From the NCBI GenBank assembly GCA_022821585.1, contig JAJEDI010000052.1, forward strand, positions 1-64,000: a stretch of 64,000 bases of DNA, read 5' to 3'. How positions within the stretch are numbered: the stretch's first letter is position 1; every line of letters starts with the position of its first letter. The notes below the pieces were generated by a model. It did no database searches. It had not been told where the DNA came from and was given only the letters and a program-made list of their open reading frames with translations. A program made the position numbers and the translations under genes. Positions 54,917-64,000 of the stretch are shown piece by piece. This DNA is from Caldilineaceae bacterium (GTDB lineage Bacteria > Chloroflexota > Anaerolineae > Caldilineales > Caldilineaceae).

Positions 54917-56316
54917 AGTATCTCCCGCACGTCGGTAACGCGACCATTGACAGCGGCTGCTGCGGCCATGATCGGGCTCATAAGCAGCGAACGGCTTCCC
55001 GGCCCTTGTCTGCCCATAAAATTTCGATTGCTCGTGCTGGCAACATACTTTCCTTCGCCAGCCTTGTCGTCATTCATCGCCAGGCACATGCTGCAGCCTG
55101 CCCCTCGCCATTCAAATCCGGCCTCACTGAAGATTCTGTCGAGGCCCTCCGCTTCGGCCTGCGCCTTGACCGCCTTCGATCCGGGTACCACAAGCGCCTC
55201 CACATGCCCCGGGACGCTTCGGCCTTTGGCAACTGCCGCCGCCGCACGCAGATCTTCAATGCGGCTGTTAGTGCACGAGCCGATGAACACGATGTCAATC
55301 GGTTGGCCTTCAATCGGCTGGCCTTCGCTCAGGCCCATGTATTCGAGTGCGTTCTGCAGGCTGCGTCGATCGGCGGGGTCTTCCAGATCGCTCGCCCTGG
55401 GTACGCGCTGCGTAACGGATACGCCCATTCCGGGGTTTGTGCCGTAAGTCACCATGGGCTCGAGAGCCGATGCGTCCAGCGTCAACTCTCGGTCGAATTC
55501 GGCATCACTGTCGGTCTTCAAGGTTCGCCAGTGGGCAACGGCCCTGTCCCATGCCTCGCCTTTGGGCGCATAAGTACGGCCCTTGATATATTCGAAAGTG
55601 GTCTCGTCTGGCGCGATCAGACCGGCCCGTGCACCGCCTTCAATGCTCATATTGCAGATGGTCATGCGGCTGGCCATGTCGAGAGCACGGATAGCCTCAC
55701 CGCGATATTCGAAGACGAATCCAACGCCCCCGCCGGCGCCATTCTTGGCGATGATGGCGAGAATAATGTCCTTGGCAGTGACGCCCACACCCAGGGACCC
55801 TTCAACATTTATCGCGAAGGTCATTGCCCTCTTCTGCATGAGACACTGAGTCGCAAGGACGTGGCCCACCTCGCTTGTACCAATACCGAAGGCAAGAGCG
55901 CCGAAAGCGCCGTGAGTGCTCGTGTGACTGTCGCCGCAGACGATCGTCATGCCCGGCTGCGTGACTCCCAACTCCGGTCCGATGACGTGTACAATGCCCT
56001 GGATGTCCCCCTCGATATCAAAAAGTGGTACCCCGAACTCATCGCAATTCGTGCGTAATGCGCGGACCTGGGTAGCAGCGTCTTCCGGCCAGTCAGTCTC
56101 TACAGCCCCGACTCGGGTGGGGATGGCATGGTCCATGGTGGCAAAAGTCTTGTCTGGCCTCCGCACCGGCAGGCCCCGTTCACGAAGAGTGGCGAACGCC
56201 TGAGGGGACGTTACTTCGTGCACCAGGTGGGCATCGATGTAGAGCACGGCGGGCGCGCCCTCGTCCTGCGCGATTACGTGCGCATCCCAAATCTTTTCGA
56301 ACAGAGTCTTTCCCAT
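54913..56316 (-). CDS. leuC: 3-isopropylmalate dehydratase large subunit
   Basis: 467 residues, the usual length. The aconitase family text is clear: '[14 protein letters not shown]', '[18 protein letters not shown]', '[20 protein letters not shown]', and the [4Fe-4S] cysteines in '[17 protein letters not shown]' and '[13 protein letters not shown]'. '[20 protein letters not shown]' closes the active site. It forms a heterodimer with LeuD and carries the cluster. It lies 48 bases after gltD on the same strand, so it may be read from the glt promoter. Confidence 0.97.
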   Translation of the reverse strand: MGKTLFEKIWDAHVIAQDEGAPAVLYIDAHLVHEVTSPQAFATLRERGLPVRRPDKTFATMDHAIPTRVGAVETDWPEDAATQVRALRTNCDEFGVPLFDIEGDIQGIVHVIGPELGVTQPGMTIVCGDSHTSTHGAFGALAFGIGTSEVGHVLATQCLMQKRAMTFAINVEGSLGVGVTAKDIILAIIAKNGAGGGVGFVFEYRGEAIRALDMASRMTICNMSIEGGARAGLIAPDETTFEYIKGRTYAPKGEAWDRAVAHWRTLKTDSDAEFDRELTLDASALEPMVTYGTNPGMGVSVTQRVPRASDLEDPADRRSLQNALEYMGLSEGQPIEGQPIDIVFIGSCTNSRIEDLRAAAAVAKGRSVPGHVEALVVPGSKAVKAQAEAEGLDRIFSEAGFEWRGAGCSMCLAMNDDKAGEGKYVASTSNRNFMGRQGPGSRSLLMSPIMAAAAAVNGRVTDVREIL

Positions 56317-56364
56317 TCTACCTTTCCAAGCCTCAATTTTCTTGCAATCTTGGGGTCGGCCTGT

Positions 56365-57864
56365 TTACGGAAGGCTCGTTTCGCCCATCAGGAACCGATC
56401 ACACTCCCGCGCCGCGCCGCGCCCTTCGTTAATTGCCCACACAACCAGGCTCTGCCCTCGTCGCATGTCGCCTGCGGCAAAGACGCCCGGGACATTGGTG
56501 GCGAACTTCCCGTAATCGGCCTGGGCATTGGATCGGGCATCTCTCTCAACGCCCAGCTGATCCAGCACGGGATTCTCAGGCCCCAGAAAGCCCATTGCCA
56601 GCAGCACCAGCTGTGCCGGCCAAACCTTCTCCGTTCCCGGGACCTCGCGCAGCTGCGGACGGGTTCCATTTTCGCTCGGAACCCACTCGATCAAGACGGT
56701 GTGCAACTCTTTAAGGCGGCCGTGTTCGTCGCCAACAAACCTCTTTGTGCTGATCTCGAAAGTGCGGGGATCCGCGCCAAAGCGAGCCGCGGCCTCCGCG
56801 TGGCCGTAGTCAACGCGGAAGATGTTTGGCCACTCCGGCCAGGGATTGCTTGGGGCCCGCTCCGGAGGCGGCTGCGGCAGGATCTCAAACATGCTCACGC
56901 TATTGCAGCCGTGGCGCATCGAAGTGCCAAGGCAGTCGTTGCCGGTGTCGCCGCCGCCGATGACGATGACGTCTTTACCCTCTGCGGAGATAAACGGATA
57001 ACTGAAGCCTTCCCCTGGAACTTCGCCATACTTGCCATCCAGCAACTGCTTCGTATTACCATGCAGGAACTCCATGGCAAAATGAATGCCCTCCAGCTCC
57101 CGACCCTCAATCGGCAAATCGCGCGGATTGGTCGCGCCGCCGCAAAGCACGATCGCATTGTTCTCTTCCAGCAGGCTGTCAGCAGGTATATCTTTTCCAA
57201 CCTCGCAGTTTGTAATGAAAGTAACGCCTTCAGCCCGCATGAGGTCGACCCGCTGCTCGACGCGCTCCTTTTCCAGTTTCATGTTCGGGATGCCGTACAT
57301 CAGCAGCCCGCCGATGCGATCTGCCCGTTCATAAACGGTGACCGCATGGCCGGCACTGTTGAGTTGGTCGGCGCAGGCAAGTCCCGCCGGCCCTGATCCG
57401 ACGACCGCAACCTTCTTCCCTGTGCGCACCGCCGGCGGCTGGGCAACCACCCAACCCTCTTCAAATCCCCTGTCGATGATCGCACACTCAATGCTCTTGA
57501 TCGTGACCGGCGGCTCGATGATGCCCAAGGTGCACGAACCTTCGCAAGGGGCAGGGCACACGCGTCCGGTAAACTCGGGGAAGTTGTTGGTTGCGTGCAG
57601 CCTGTCCAGCGCCTCGCGCCAGCGGTTCTGATAGACCAGGTCGTTCCACTCGGGGATCAGATTGTTGATGGGGCAGCCGCCCTCCGGCATCGTTCCCGTA
57701 TGGCAGAAGGGAATGCCGCAGTCCATGCAACGGGCGCCCTGCTCCTGCAGGTCCTCTGTCGACAAATGAAGATGAAATTCATCCCAATCTCGAATTCGTT
57801 CAAGGGGCGCGCGCTCAGGAAAGGGCTGCCGGTCGAATTCAAGAAAGCCGGTTGGTTTACCCAT
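56365..57864 (-). CDS. gltD: Glutamate synthase small subunit
   Basis: 499 residues. The N-terminal ferredoxin-like domain has cysteines 46, 49, 54 and 64 ('CMDCGIPFC' and '[12 protein letters not shown]') and 103, 107, 111 ('[10 protein letters not shown]') for [4Fe-4S] clusters. The FAD motif '[15 protein letters not shown]', the NADPH motif '[21 protein letters not shown]' and the C-terminal FAD-binding '[19 protein letters not shown]' follow. It takes electrons from NADPH and passes them to GltB. It lies 77 bases after gltB and is probably in the same transcript. Confidence 0.97.
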   Translation of the reverse strand: MGKPTGFLEFDRQPFPERAPLERIRDWDEFHLHLSTEDLQEQGARCMDCGIPFCHTGTMPEGGCPINNLIPEWNDLVYQNRWREALDRLHATNNFPEFTGRVCPAPCEGSCTLGIIEPPVTIKSIECAIIDRGFEEGWVVAQPPAVRTGKKVAVVGSGPAGLACADQLNSAGHAVTVYERADRIGGLLMYGIPNMKLEKERVEQRVDLMRAEGVTFITNCEVGKDIPADSLLEENNAIVLCGGATNPRDLPIEGRELEGIHFAMEFLHGNTKQLLDGKYGEVPGEGFSYPFISAEGKDVIVIGGGDTGNDCLGTSMRHGCNSVSMFEILPQPPPERAPSNPWPEWPNIFRVDYGHAEAAARFGADPRTFEISTKRFVGDEHGRLKELHTVLIEWVPSENGTRPQLREVPGTEKVWPAQLVLLAMGFLGPENPVLDQLGVERDARSNAQADYGKFATNVPGVFAAGDMRRGQSLVVWAINEGRGAARECDRFLMGETSLP

Positions 57865-57941
57865 TCGAAATCTCCTGACTGCGTATTGCGTGGAAAGGGT
57901 TAACGCGCAATACCGGTTCGATGTACTCTGTTAAGCTCTGC

Positions 57942-60900
57942 TCAGTTCCCGCTCACGCGCGCCGCCAGGTCTTGGCTGTTGCGCTCAAACGCGGCCATCA
58001 TTGCCTCCGCCCCTTTGAGACCCATGGCCTCTACTTCGGCGAGACACTGCAGCATTCGCTTATAGTCCTTCGGCATTACCTTCACAAACTTGTCTACATA
58101 GCTGTCCCAATCCGAAAGGATCTGTCCTGCCACTTCCGAGTTGGTATAGGCATAGTGGCGCTGGACCATTTCTCGAACTTCGGTAATCTCACCCGGGTCT
58201 TCGAGCTTCCCGATTTCAACCATCTCCAGGTTTACGCGCCTGTCGAAGTGAACACCGTCTACCGGCTTTTCATCAAGCACATACGCGATACCGCCGGACA
58301 TGCCCGCGGCAAAGTTCCGCCCTGTGCGCCCCAATACGACCACTCGGCCGCCTGTCATGTATTCGCAGCCGTGGTCGCCTACCCCTTCAATGACAGCATG
58401 CATTCCTGAATTGCGAACACAGAAGCGCTCGCCCGCCATGCCGCGTATGTAAGCCTGGCCGCTGGTGGCACCGTAGAAGGCAACGTTGCCGATGATGATG
58501 TTGTCTTCAGCCTTGAACGTCGAGCCGTAGGGCGGATAGGCGATGATCTTCCCGCCCGAAAGCCCTTTGCCGAAATAATCATTCCCGTCGCCCTCGAGCT
58601 CCAATGTCATTCCTTCGGGAATGAATGCCCCGAAACTCTGGCCGGCCGCACCCTGGAAATGCAATTGGATAGTGTCCTCGGGCAGCCCGTCAGGTCCGAA
58701 GCGGCGGGTGATCTCGCTGCCGGTAATCGTACCGACAACCCGGTTCGTGTTGCGTATGGGAAGAGTCGCCTTGACCCGACTTAAGTCGTCTTCCTGCTCG
58801 CCGTCGCCCTGTCCTGCATGGACCCGCTGCACCAATTCCACGCTGTTCTCAAGAGCCGGCATGCAGAGTTCAAGCAGAGTCGTGTTGTCCAGCGCCTTGT
58901 CCAGACCGTGGTCCTGGTCAATCTGGCAATAGCGACCCCAGTCCTCCGGCACGTCCGGTCGGTGCAGGATTGCGGTCAGGTCGATTCCCTGCGCCTTCCA
59001 GTGTTCGATCGATTGAGGCGCCTGCAGACGGTCCGTGCGCCCGATCATCTCGTTTACGGTACGGAAACCCAGTCTTGCCATGTACTCCCGCAACTCCTGG
59101 GCGATAAAGTACATGAAATTGACAACGTGCTGGGGATCACCCGTAAACATCTTTCGCAATTCAGGATTCTGAGTAGCCACGCCAACCGGGCATGTGTCCA
59201 GATGGCAGACACGCATCATGATGCAGCCCAGAGCGACGAGCGGGCTCGTGGCAAAGCCGTACTCCTCCGCGCCCAGCAGGGCCGCAATCGCGAGGTCCCG
59301 GCCTGTCTTGAGTTGGCCGTCCGTCTCGACCACCACGCGGCTACGAAGATTATTTATCAGCAGTGTCTGATGGGTCTCTGCCACGCCCAACTCCCAGGGC
59401 AGCCCGGCATGCTTGATGCTGGTCTGCGGTGACGCGCCAGTGCCACCGTCATGGCCGCTGATCAGAATGACGTCTGCGTGGCCCTTGGCTACGCCGGCCG
59501 CGACGGTGCCAACGCCAACCTCCGATACCAGCTTGACGTTTATCCGGGCGTGGTGGTTCGAATTCTTTAGGTCGTGAATCAACTCTGCCAGGTCTTCGAT
59601 AGAGTAAATGTCATGATGAGGCGGCGGAGAAATCAGTCCGACGCCCGGCGTCGAGTGACGCACTTCCGCAATCCACGGGTAAACCTTCTTGCCGGGCAGC
59701 TGGCCTCCTTCGCCCGGCTTGGCCCCCTGCGCCATCTTGATCTGCAGCTCTCTTGCATTGACCAGATAGTTGCTCGTGACACCGAAGCGGGCAGACGCCA
59801 CCTGCTTGATGGCGCTGTTCTTCGAATCGCCATTCGGTTCCAGAATGTATCGAGCCGGATCCTCCCCGCCTTCACCCGTGTTGCTCCGCCCGCCGATGCG
59901 GTTCATAGCGATCGCCAGTGTCTCATGCGCCTCTTTACTGATCGAACCGTACGACATGGCCCCGGTCTTGAACCGCTTGCAGATCGACTCAACCGGCTCA
60001 ACCTCTTCGATCGCAATGCTCTGGGCGCCGTCAAAATCAAACTCCAGGAGGCCGCGCAGATTGCACCACTCCTTGTTCATCTGGTCGATGTCCCTCGTGT
60101 ACGCCTTGAAGGAATCGTAGTCGTTGTCGCGGGTCGCCTTCTGCAGCAGGTGTACGGTACGTGGATTGAAAAGGTGCAACTCCCCATCTTTGCGCCACTG
60201 GTAGTCGCCGCCGGGTGAGAGCAGTTGGCCGCCGTGGCCGTTTCCGTTGGCAGCAGACAATTCCGGCTTCAACGCAACCAGACCATGGCCGTTGGACTCA
60301 GACTGAGCGTACAGGCGAACTGGGTAGGCCCGATCGTGTCGAATCTTGATTTCATCGAATATCTCGGAAAGACCGATGCCCTCTACGCGGCTGGAAGTCC
60401 AGGTAAAATACTTGTCTACCAATCTCTGGCTCAGCCCAAGTGCTTCGAAAATCTGGGCGCCGCAGTAGCTCTGGATAGTCGATATGCCCATCTTTGAAAG
60501 GACTTTGACGACCCCTTTCATCGCCGCTTTGACGTAGTTGTAAATCGCGGTATCGTGGTCGATATCGACGAGGAGGCGGTCCTGTATCATCTGATCCATA
60601 GTCTCCAGCGCCAGATATGGATTGACCGCCGTAGCACCAAATCCGATGAGTAGAGAAAGGTGGTGCACCTCACGCGGTTCGCCCGATTCCACGACCAGCG
60701 CGGTGCGCGTTCGAGTCTCATTGCGGATGAGATGGTGATGCAACCCTGACGTAGCCAGCAATGCCGGGATCGGCGCTATGCCGGGACCAACGCCTCGGTC
60801 CGACAGAATCAGGATATTGAAACCTTCATCGATTGCCTCGGTCGCCGCCTGAAACAGGTCTTCAAGCGCCTGTTCCAGCGCATCCCTTCCGCCGTGAACG

Positions 60901-62762
60901 TCGAAGAGAATCGGAAGAGTCTTGGTGCGAAAGCCCTCGGCCCCGCTTCTCTCTATGTGCCGGATCTTTGAGAGGTCCTCGTTGGTCAGGATGGGCTGTC
61001 TGAGCTTGAGTTGGTGGCAGTTCTCCGGTTTGGTCTCAAGCAAGTTTAACTCGGTGCCCATCATTACCTCGGTGGCGGTGATCAGTTCCTCGCGGATCGC
61101 GTCGATCGGCGGATTGGTCACCTGGGCAAAGAGCTGTTTGAAATAGTTGTAGAGCAGCTGCGAGTGGTTGGACAGTGCCGCCGCCGGAGTGTCGTTGCCC
61201 ATGGCGCCCAGCGCTTCGACACCGTCTGTCGCCATCGGCGCCATCAGTATACGCAACTGCTCAAATGTATAGCCAAAAATCTGCTGACGTTCGAGTATGG
61301 TGCTGTGGTCAACCCCTGGCACCTCCACATCCGGCTGCGGAATCTCGTCCAGACTGACAAGGTGCTCGTCGAGCCACTCGCGATAGGGGTGGACTGAAGC
61401 CATCGTCTCCTTCAACTCTTCGTCTGAAATGATACGGCCCTGAGAAGTGTCAACCAGGAACATGCGCCCCGGTTCCAGGCGCGCCTTCTTGAGAATGCGA
61501 TCCGGCTCCATCGGCAGTACGCCTACCTCCGACGCCATCACCACCATGTCGTCCTTGGTTACGCAATATCGAGAAGGTCGCAGACCGTTGCGGTCCAGCA
61601 CCGCCCCCACTATGGTGCCGTCGGTGAAGACCATCGAGGCGGGCCCGTCCCACGGCTCCATCATCGTGCTGTGATACTCGTAAAATGCCTTCTTATCGTC
61701 GCTCATAGTCTCATGCTGCGACCACGGCTCCGGGATCATCATCATCATGGCGTGCGGCAGAGAGCGCCCCGACAGATAGAGGAACTCGAGCGTCTCGTCA
61801 AATTTCGCCGAATCACTGCCATCGTCATGGATGATAGGCAAAATCTTCTTTATGTCGTTTCCGAAAAGTTCGCTCTCGAACTGCGACTGGCGGGCGTACA
61901 TCCAGTTCTCGTTGCCGCGCAGCGTATTGATCTCACCGTTGTGGATCATGTACCGATAGGGATGCGCCCGCTCCCAGCTGGGAAATGTATTAGTGCTGAA
62001 CCGCGAGTGGATGACAATGAGCGCCGATTCCATATCCTCGTCCAACAGATCAGGATAGAAGCCCTTGACCTGAGGCGCCATCAGCATGCCCTTGTAGACA
62101 ATGGTGCGCGACGACAGGCTGGCAACGTAGAATGCGTCGCCCTCCCGAAGCTGGGAATAGCGAATTCGGTTCTCGGCCTGTTTACGGATTACGTACAATT
62201 TGCGTTCGAAGGAAAGGTCGTCGTTGCCAGTTAGCCGGTTGGGGTTTCGCCCAATGAAAACCTGGCGTACAACCGGTTCTCCTAGCCGAGCCGTGTGCCC
62301 TATTTCATCATTGGCCGTCGGAACCGTTCTCCACCCAAGAACGGTCTGCCCTTCTGAGCGGACGATCCTTTCAAAGAGTTGCTCACACAGGAATCGGTAG
62401 TCGCCTCTCGGCGGCAGAAAGATCATCCCTACCGCGTAGTCGCCCTCGGGAGGCAGTTCGATCCCCTCCTCGCCGGCGACCTTGCGCATAAACTTGTCCG
62501 GCATCTGCATGAGCACGCCTGCCCCGTCGCCGGTGTTAGGCTCACATCCGCACGCCCCCCGATGCGCAAGGTTAAGCAGTACTTCCAGACCTTGAGTGAC
62601 GATGGCGTTCGACTTTTCGCCCTTGATGTTTACCACGAATCCAACCCCACACGCGTCATGCTCATAGCGCGGATCGTACAAACCTTGCTTGGCCGGCAGA
62701 CCCACCTGCGACTGCGGAGTGGACTTGTGACAACAGGAAGAACTAATTTTCATGTCCGACAT
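57942..62762 (-). CDS. gltB: Glutamate synthase large subunit
   Basis: 1606 residues; GAGGAG precedes the ATG at 62762. After a 37-residue propeptide, Cys38 ('[11 protein letters not shown]') is the N-terminal nucleophile of the glutaminase domain (to about residue 430). The central domain, the FMN-binding synthase domain ('[16 protein letters not shown]', '[13 protein letters not shown]', '[20 protein letters not shown]') and the [3Fe-4S] cysteines of '[19 protein letters not shown]' follow. The C-terminal beta-helix with repeated 'GA/GM' turns is complete. It makes two glutamates from glutamine and 2-oxoglutarate, with electrons from GltD. It is the first gene of the long co-directional series. 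Confidence 0.98.
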   Translation of the reverse strand: MSDMKISSSCCHKSTPQSQVGLPAKQGLYDPRYEHDACGVGFVVNIKGEKSNAIVTQGLEVLLNLAHRGACGCEPNTGDGAGVLMQMPDKFMRKVAGEEGIELPPEGDYAVGMIFLPPRGDYRFLCEQLFERIVRSEGQTVLGWRTVPTANDEIGHTARLGEPVVRQVFIGRNPNRLTGNDDLSFERKLYVIRKQAENRIRYSQLREGDAFYVASLSSRTIVYKGMLMAPQVKGFYPDLLDEDMESALIVIHSRFSTNTFPSWERAHPYRYMIHNGEINTLRGNENWMYARQSQFESELFGNDIKKILPIIHDDGSDSAKFDETLEFLYLSGRSLPHAMMMMIPEPWSQHETMSDDKKAFYEYHSTMMEPWDGPASMVFTDGTIVGAVLDRNGLRPSRYCVTKDDMVVMASEVGVLPMEPDRILKKARLEPGRMFLVDTSQGRIISDEELKETMASVHPYREWLDEHLVSLDEIPQPDVEVPGVDHSTILERQQIFGYTFEQLRILMAPMATDGVEALGAMGNDTPAAALSNHSQLLYNYFKQLFAQVTNPPIDAIREELITATEVMMGTELNLLETKPENCHQLKLRQPILTNEDLSKIRHIERSGAEGFRTKTLPILFDVHGGRDALEQALEDLFQAATEAIDEGFNILILSDRGVGPGIAPIPALLATSGLHHHLIRNETRTRTALVVESGEPREVHHLSLLIGFGATAVNPYLALETMDQMIQDRLLVDIDHDTAIYNYVKAAMKGVVKVLSKMGISTIQSYCGAQIFEALGLSQRLVDKYFTWTSSRVEGIGLSEIFDEIKIRHDRAYPVRLYAQSESNGHGLVALKPELSAANGNGHGGQLLSPGGDYQWRKDGELHLFNPRTVHLLQKATRDNDYDSFKAYTRDIDQMNKEWCNLRGLLEFDFDGAQSIAIEEVEPVESICKRFKTGAMSYGSISKEAHETLAIAMNRIGGRSNTGEGGEDPARYILEPNGDSKNSAIKQVASARFGVTSNYLVNARELQIKMAQGAKPGEGGQLPGKKVYPWIAEVRHSTPGVGLISPPPHHDIYSIEDLAELIHDLKNSNHHARINVKLVSEVGVGTVAAGVAKGHADVILISGHDGGTGASPQTSIKHAGLPWELGVAETHQTLLINNLRSRVVVETDGQLKTGRDLAIAALLGAEEYGFATSPLVALGCIMMRVCHLDTCPVGVATQNPELRKMFTGDPQHVVNFMYFIAQELREYMARLGFRTVNEMIGRTDRLQAPQSIEHWKAQGIDLTAILHRPDVPEDWGRYCQIDQDHGLDKALDNTTLLELCMPALENSVELVQRVHAGQGDGEQEDDLSRVKATLPIRNTNRVVGTITGSEITRRFGPDGLPEDTIQLHFQGAAGQSFGAFIPEGMTLELEGDGNDYFGKGLSGGKIIAYPPYGSTFKAEDNIIIGNVAFYGATSGQAYIRGMAGERFCVRNSGMHAVIEGVGDHGCEYMTGGRVVVLGRTGRNFAAGMSGGIAYVLDEKPVDGVHFDRRVNLEMVEIGKLEDPGEITEVREMVQRHYAYTNSEVAGQILSDWDSYVDKFVKVMPKDYKRMLQCLAEVEAMGLKGAEAMMAAFERNSQDLAARVSGN

Positions 62763-62928
62763 AACGTCATCTCCTCAATAGGGCCTCTCCTTCTGCGTCG
62801 TTCTCACAGGGCAGTTGGTTAAGCGAAATCTACTCTGCATCTGGGCCATGATGCGAAGGAGGAGCGTGTGCCAAGATCCGATGACGTCGTTGTCGAATCG
62901 TAAGAACCTTGTCAACAGGAGTGTTTCG

Positions 62929-62943
62929 GCGGGATAATCCCGC
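62929..62943. promoter_or_regulatory. Palindrome GCGGGATAATCCCGC upstream of gltB
   Basis: A perfect 7-bp inverted repeat around a single A, between the YbjQ-like gene stop and gltB. It could be an operator, or a 5-bp GC stem with a 5-base loop. There is no T-run to support a terminator. Confidence 0.45.
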
Positions 62944-62952
62944 TCTAATTTC

Positions 62953-62965
62953 GTGTAACTTACAC
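62953..62965. promoter_or_regulatory. Palindrome GTGTAACTTACAC upstream of gltB
   Basis: A perfect 6-bp inverted repeat around one base, 9 bases from the preceding palindrome and 17 bases past the YbjQ-like stop. The form TGTAA-n-TTACA looks like a dimeric repressor site, but I cannot name the regulator. Confidence 0.45.
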
Positions 62966-62981
62966 TAGAAAGGGCGGTTCG

Positions 62982-63311
62982 TCAACTTTCCAAGGCTTCT
63001 GCGGGAATGCGGTAGCCATTTCCATATATGATTACTTCCACGCCGCCCTCTACGACCTGTGGGTGGCTGATCTTGACACCCAGGACGCCGTCATAACCTT
63101 TGGCAGAGGCCCTTTCCTCGAGATCGGCTAGTCCTTGTTCAATTGCCTTCGCTATCAAAGTTTCGTAATGGGACATGCGCCCGCCGACAAGATTGCGGAT
63201 GTTCTCCCTTACATCCTGAACGACGTTGGCGGCATAAACGACGACGACAACCAACAGTTCGCCAACCTCAACGTCGTTGCGGTGTGCTCCGTCAAGTGCA
63301 ATGAGGGTCAC
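62982..63311 (-). CDS. YbjQ/UPF0145 family protein
   Basis: 109 residues from a GTG at 63311. It matches the UPF0145 pattern: a first half ending '[20 protein letters not shown]' (the usual 'NIVGGE...Y' segment), a helix '[26 protein letters not shown]', and a closing '[12 protein letters not shown]'. The family forms a pentameric ring of unknown role, sometimes called heavy-metal-binding. The first ~25 residues differ from the usual 'TTTE...G', so the N-terminus is atypical. It lies 27 bases after the gene at 63338 on the same strand. Confidence 0.75.
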   Translation of the reverse strand: MTLIALDGAHRNDVEVGELLVVVVVYAANVVQDVRENIRNLVGGRMSHYETLIAKAIEQGLADLEERASAKGYDGVLGVKISHPQVVEGGVEVIIYGNGYRIPAEALES

Positions 63312-63337
63312 TGCCCGCGCTCTCCGTTGCTACTGCT

Positions 63338-64000
63338 CTAAATTCCCTTGGAATCGATGTCAATTCCTGCTCCGCGGTCTTCTGGAATTACTACAGTCAC
63401 ATTGACGTCCTGACGCTGGCGGCGGGAGCTTAACCTCCGCCAGAGAATCGCAAGGACGATCAGTCCTGCAAGCAAATACAAGGTATTCCTCAGGATGGCC
63501 CCCTCATAATGCCAAAACAAAGCCCAAGACAATTCACCGGAAAACGCTGGCCTCAACGATAACAGCATTTCAAAGATCTGGCTGGCCCAGGGCCTGTCTC
63601 CGGTCTTCAGGCTGATGTACTCAAGCATCTCGTCTAGGTCTTGGCTCCCAAACAAGGTCACTTGGACCAACTCGACTCCCAGTTCGGCTATCAACTTCGG
63701 CTCGCGAAGAATGCGGTCAACAAGGACGTTTCTCTCTTGTGCATTCAGTTTGGTCAGATACTCCTTGGCCAGCCAGGACAGCTCTTCGGTCGAGAGCTCT
63801 TCCAAGACCTTTCCGATATGTACGGTTGGCAAGGCCAACACGGCATCTCGTTCTTCCCGGTCCAAAAGCATCGCCTTCTGAATATGTGCCGCATCGTTCA
63901 ATACTAGAACTCGTTCCAGGTCTGCCCGGTCCCTGAAATCAGAAGGAGAAGCAACGCGATACAATTCCGTCGCGACAAGTATCACAATTGATTCTCCACT
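63338..64000 (-). CDS. Unrecognised membrane-anchored protein, partial at window end
   Basis: The frame is open to the last base, so the 5' end lies outside; at least 220 residues are present. I recognise no family. The visible N-terminal part is mostly helical, charged and soluble ('RVLVLNDAAHIQKAMLLDRE', 'ELSTEELSWLAKEYLTKLN'). Near the C-terminus one hydrophobic helix ('TLYLLAGLIVLAILW') is followed by the basic 'RRLSSRRQRQ' and a short tail, the arrangement of a C-terminal anchor with a cytoplasmic basic end. A GTG at 63985 is the only start-like codon near the edge, but nothing marks it as real. It precedes the YbjQ-like gene by 27 bases. Confidence 0.6.
   Translation of the reverse strand, partial: SGESIVILVATELYRVASPSDFRDRADLERVLVLNDAAHIQKAMLLDREERDAVLALPTVHIGKVLEELSTEELSWLAKEYLTKLNAQERNVLVDRILREPKLIAELGVELVQVTLFGSQDLDEMLEYISLKTGDRPWASQIFEMLLSLRPAFSGELSWALFWHYEGAILRNTLYLLAGLIVLAILWRRLSSRRQRQDVNVTVVIPEDRGAGIDIDSKGI

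Noticed and set aside
55006..56058. 350-codon plus-strand frame opposite leuC
   Set aside because: Antisense shadow caused by G/C-rich third positions of leuC; no family features.
56128..57396. 422-codon open frame on the plus strand opposite gltD
   Set aside because: It is fully antisense to a textbook gltD gene, has no ribosome site, and its composition is that of the complement; the protein resembles nothing.
62910..62915. TTGACA (minus strand) as a -35 box for gltB
   Set aside because: The hexamer 17 bases downstream (CAACGA) is a poor -10, so no promoter is called.

Overview
The window reads as ordinary bacterial chromosome of moderate-to-high GC. Two gene repertoires sit side by side: amino-acid biosynthesis, and accessory catabolism with sulfatase-fold enzymes, 2-oxoglutarate oxygenases of the phytanoyl-CoA dioxygenase (PhyH) type, Gfo/Idh/MocA oxidoreductases and sugar-phosphate-isomerase-like TIM barrels. 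Together with a LysZ/LysJ-like pair, MurJ, a KtrA-like protein, SH3b lipoproteins and intergenic GTAGGGGC-type hairpin repeats, this suggests a free-living or host-associated Chloroflexota member (Caldilinea/Anaerolinea-like). That placement is inference from gene content; no rRNA or tRNA gene was seen.

Layout. 1-690: repeats and no gene. 691-4530: a SIMPL-domain protein, then a decayed oligopeptide ABC transporter (ATPase with its catalytic core deleted, permease with a one-base frameshift, second permease cut off by an intact IS5-type element at 3674-4528). 4668-6711: a PhyH oxygenase convergent with a Gfo/Idh oxidoreductase. 6831-15281 (minus): lipoprotein metalloprotease, MurJ, thioredoxin reductase, VOC protein, LysJ-like aminotransferase, LysZ-like kinase and a DUF4432 epimerase-like protein. 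15566-20876 (plus): KtrA-like protein, HisD, HisC, a NarL-type regulator and an HtrA-like protease. 21017-30808 (minus): ten tightly packed genes (Nudix, DEDDh exonuclease, three Gfo/Idh, a HicB-like protein, PhyH, isomerase, two sulfatase-fold enzymes). 31191-42543: MFS transporter, a canonical sulfatase, a repeat-rich gap, Dabb protein, GHL6-type glycoside hydrolase, a third PhyH, a lipoprotein and a glutaryl-CoA-dehydrogenase-like enzyme. 42747-44372: acyl-CoA synthetase.

44510-62762 (minus) is an 18-kb co-directional block read as gltB, gltD, leuC, leuD, methyltransferase, leuB, ppc, cimA, ilvD, sugar isomerase. CimA plus LeuCD and LeuB give 2-oxobutyrate from pyruvate and acetyl-CoA, IlvD acts later in the branched-chain pathway, GltBD supplies glutamate for transamination and Ppc supplies oxaloacetate. 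No leuA, ilvBN, ilvC or ilvE is in the window. 62982-64000 holds a YbjQ-family protein and an unrecognised membrane-anchored protein that runs off the window.

Most interesting: (i) the tandem sulfatase-fold enzymes have Thr where the formylglycine Cys should be; (ii) a composite intergenic repeat occurs as ordered modules, one of which shows compensatory changes around a constant loop; (iii) the ABC transporter shows three different kinds of damage; (iv) one PhyH protein lacks the Asp of the iron-binding triad; (v) several promoters share TTGCTC/TTGCAC-N17-TACAAT/TATACT.
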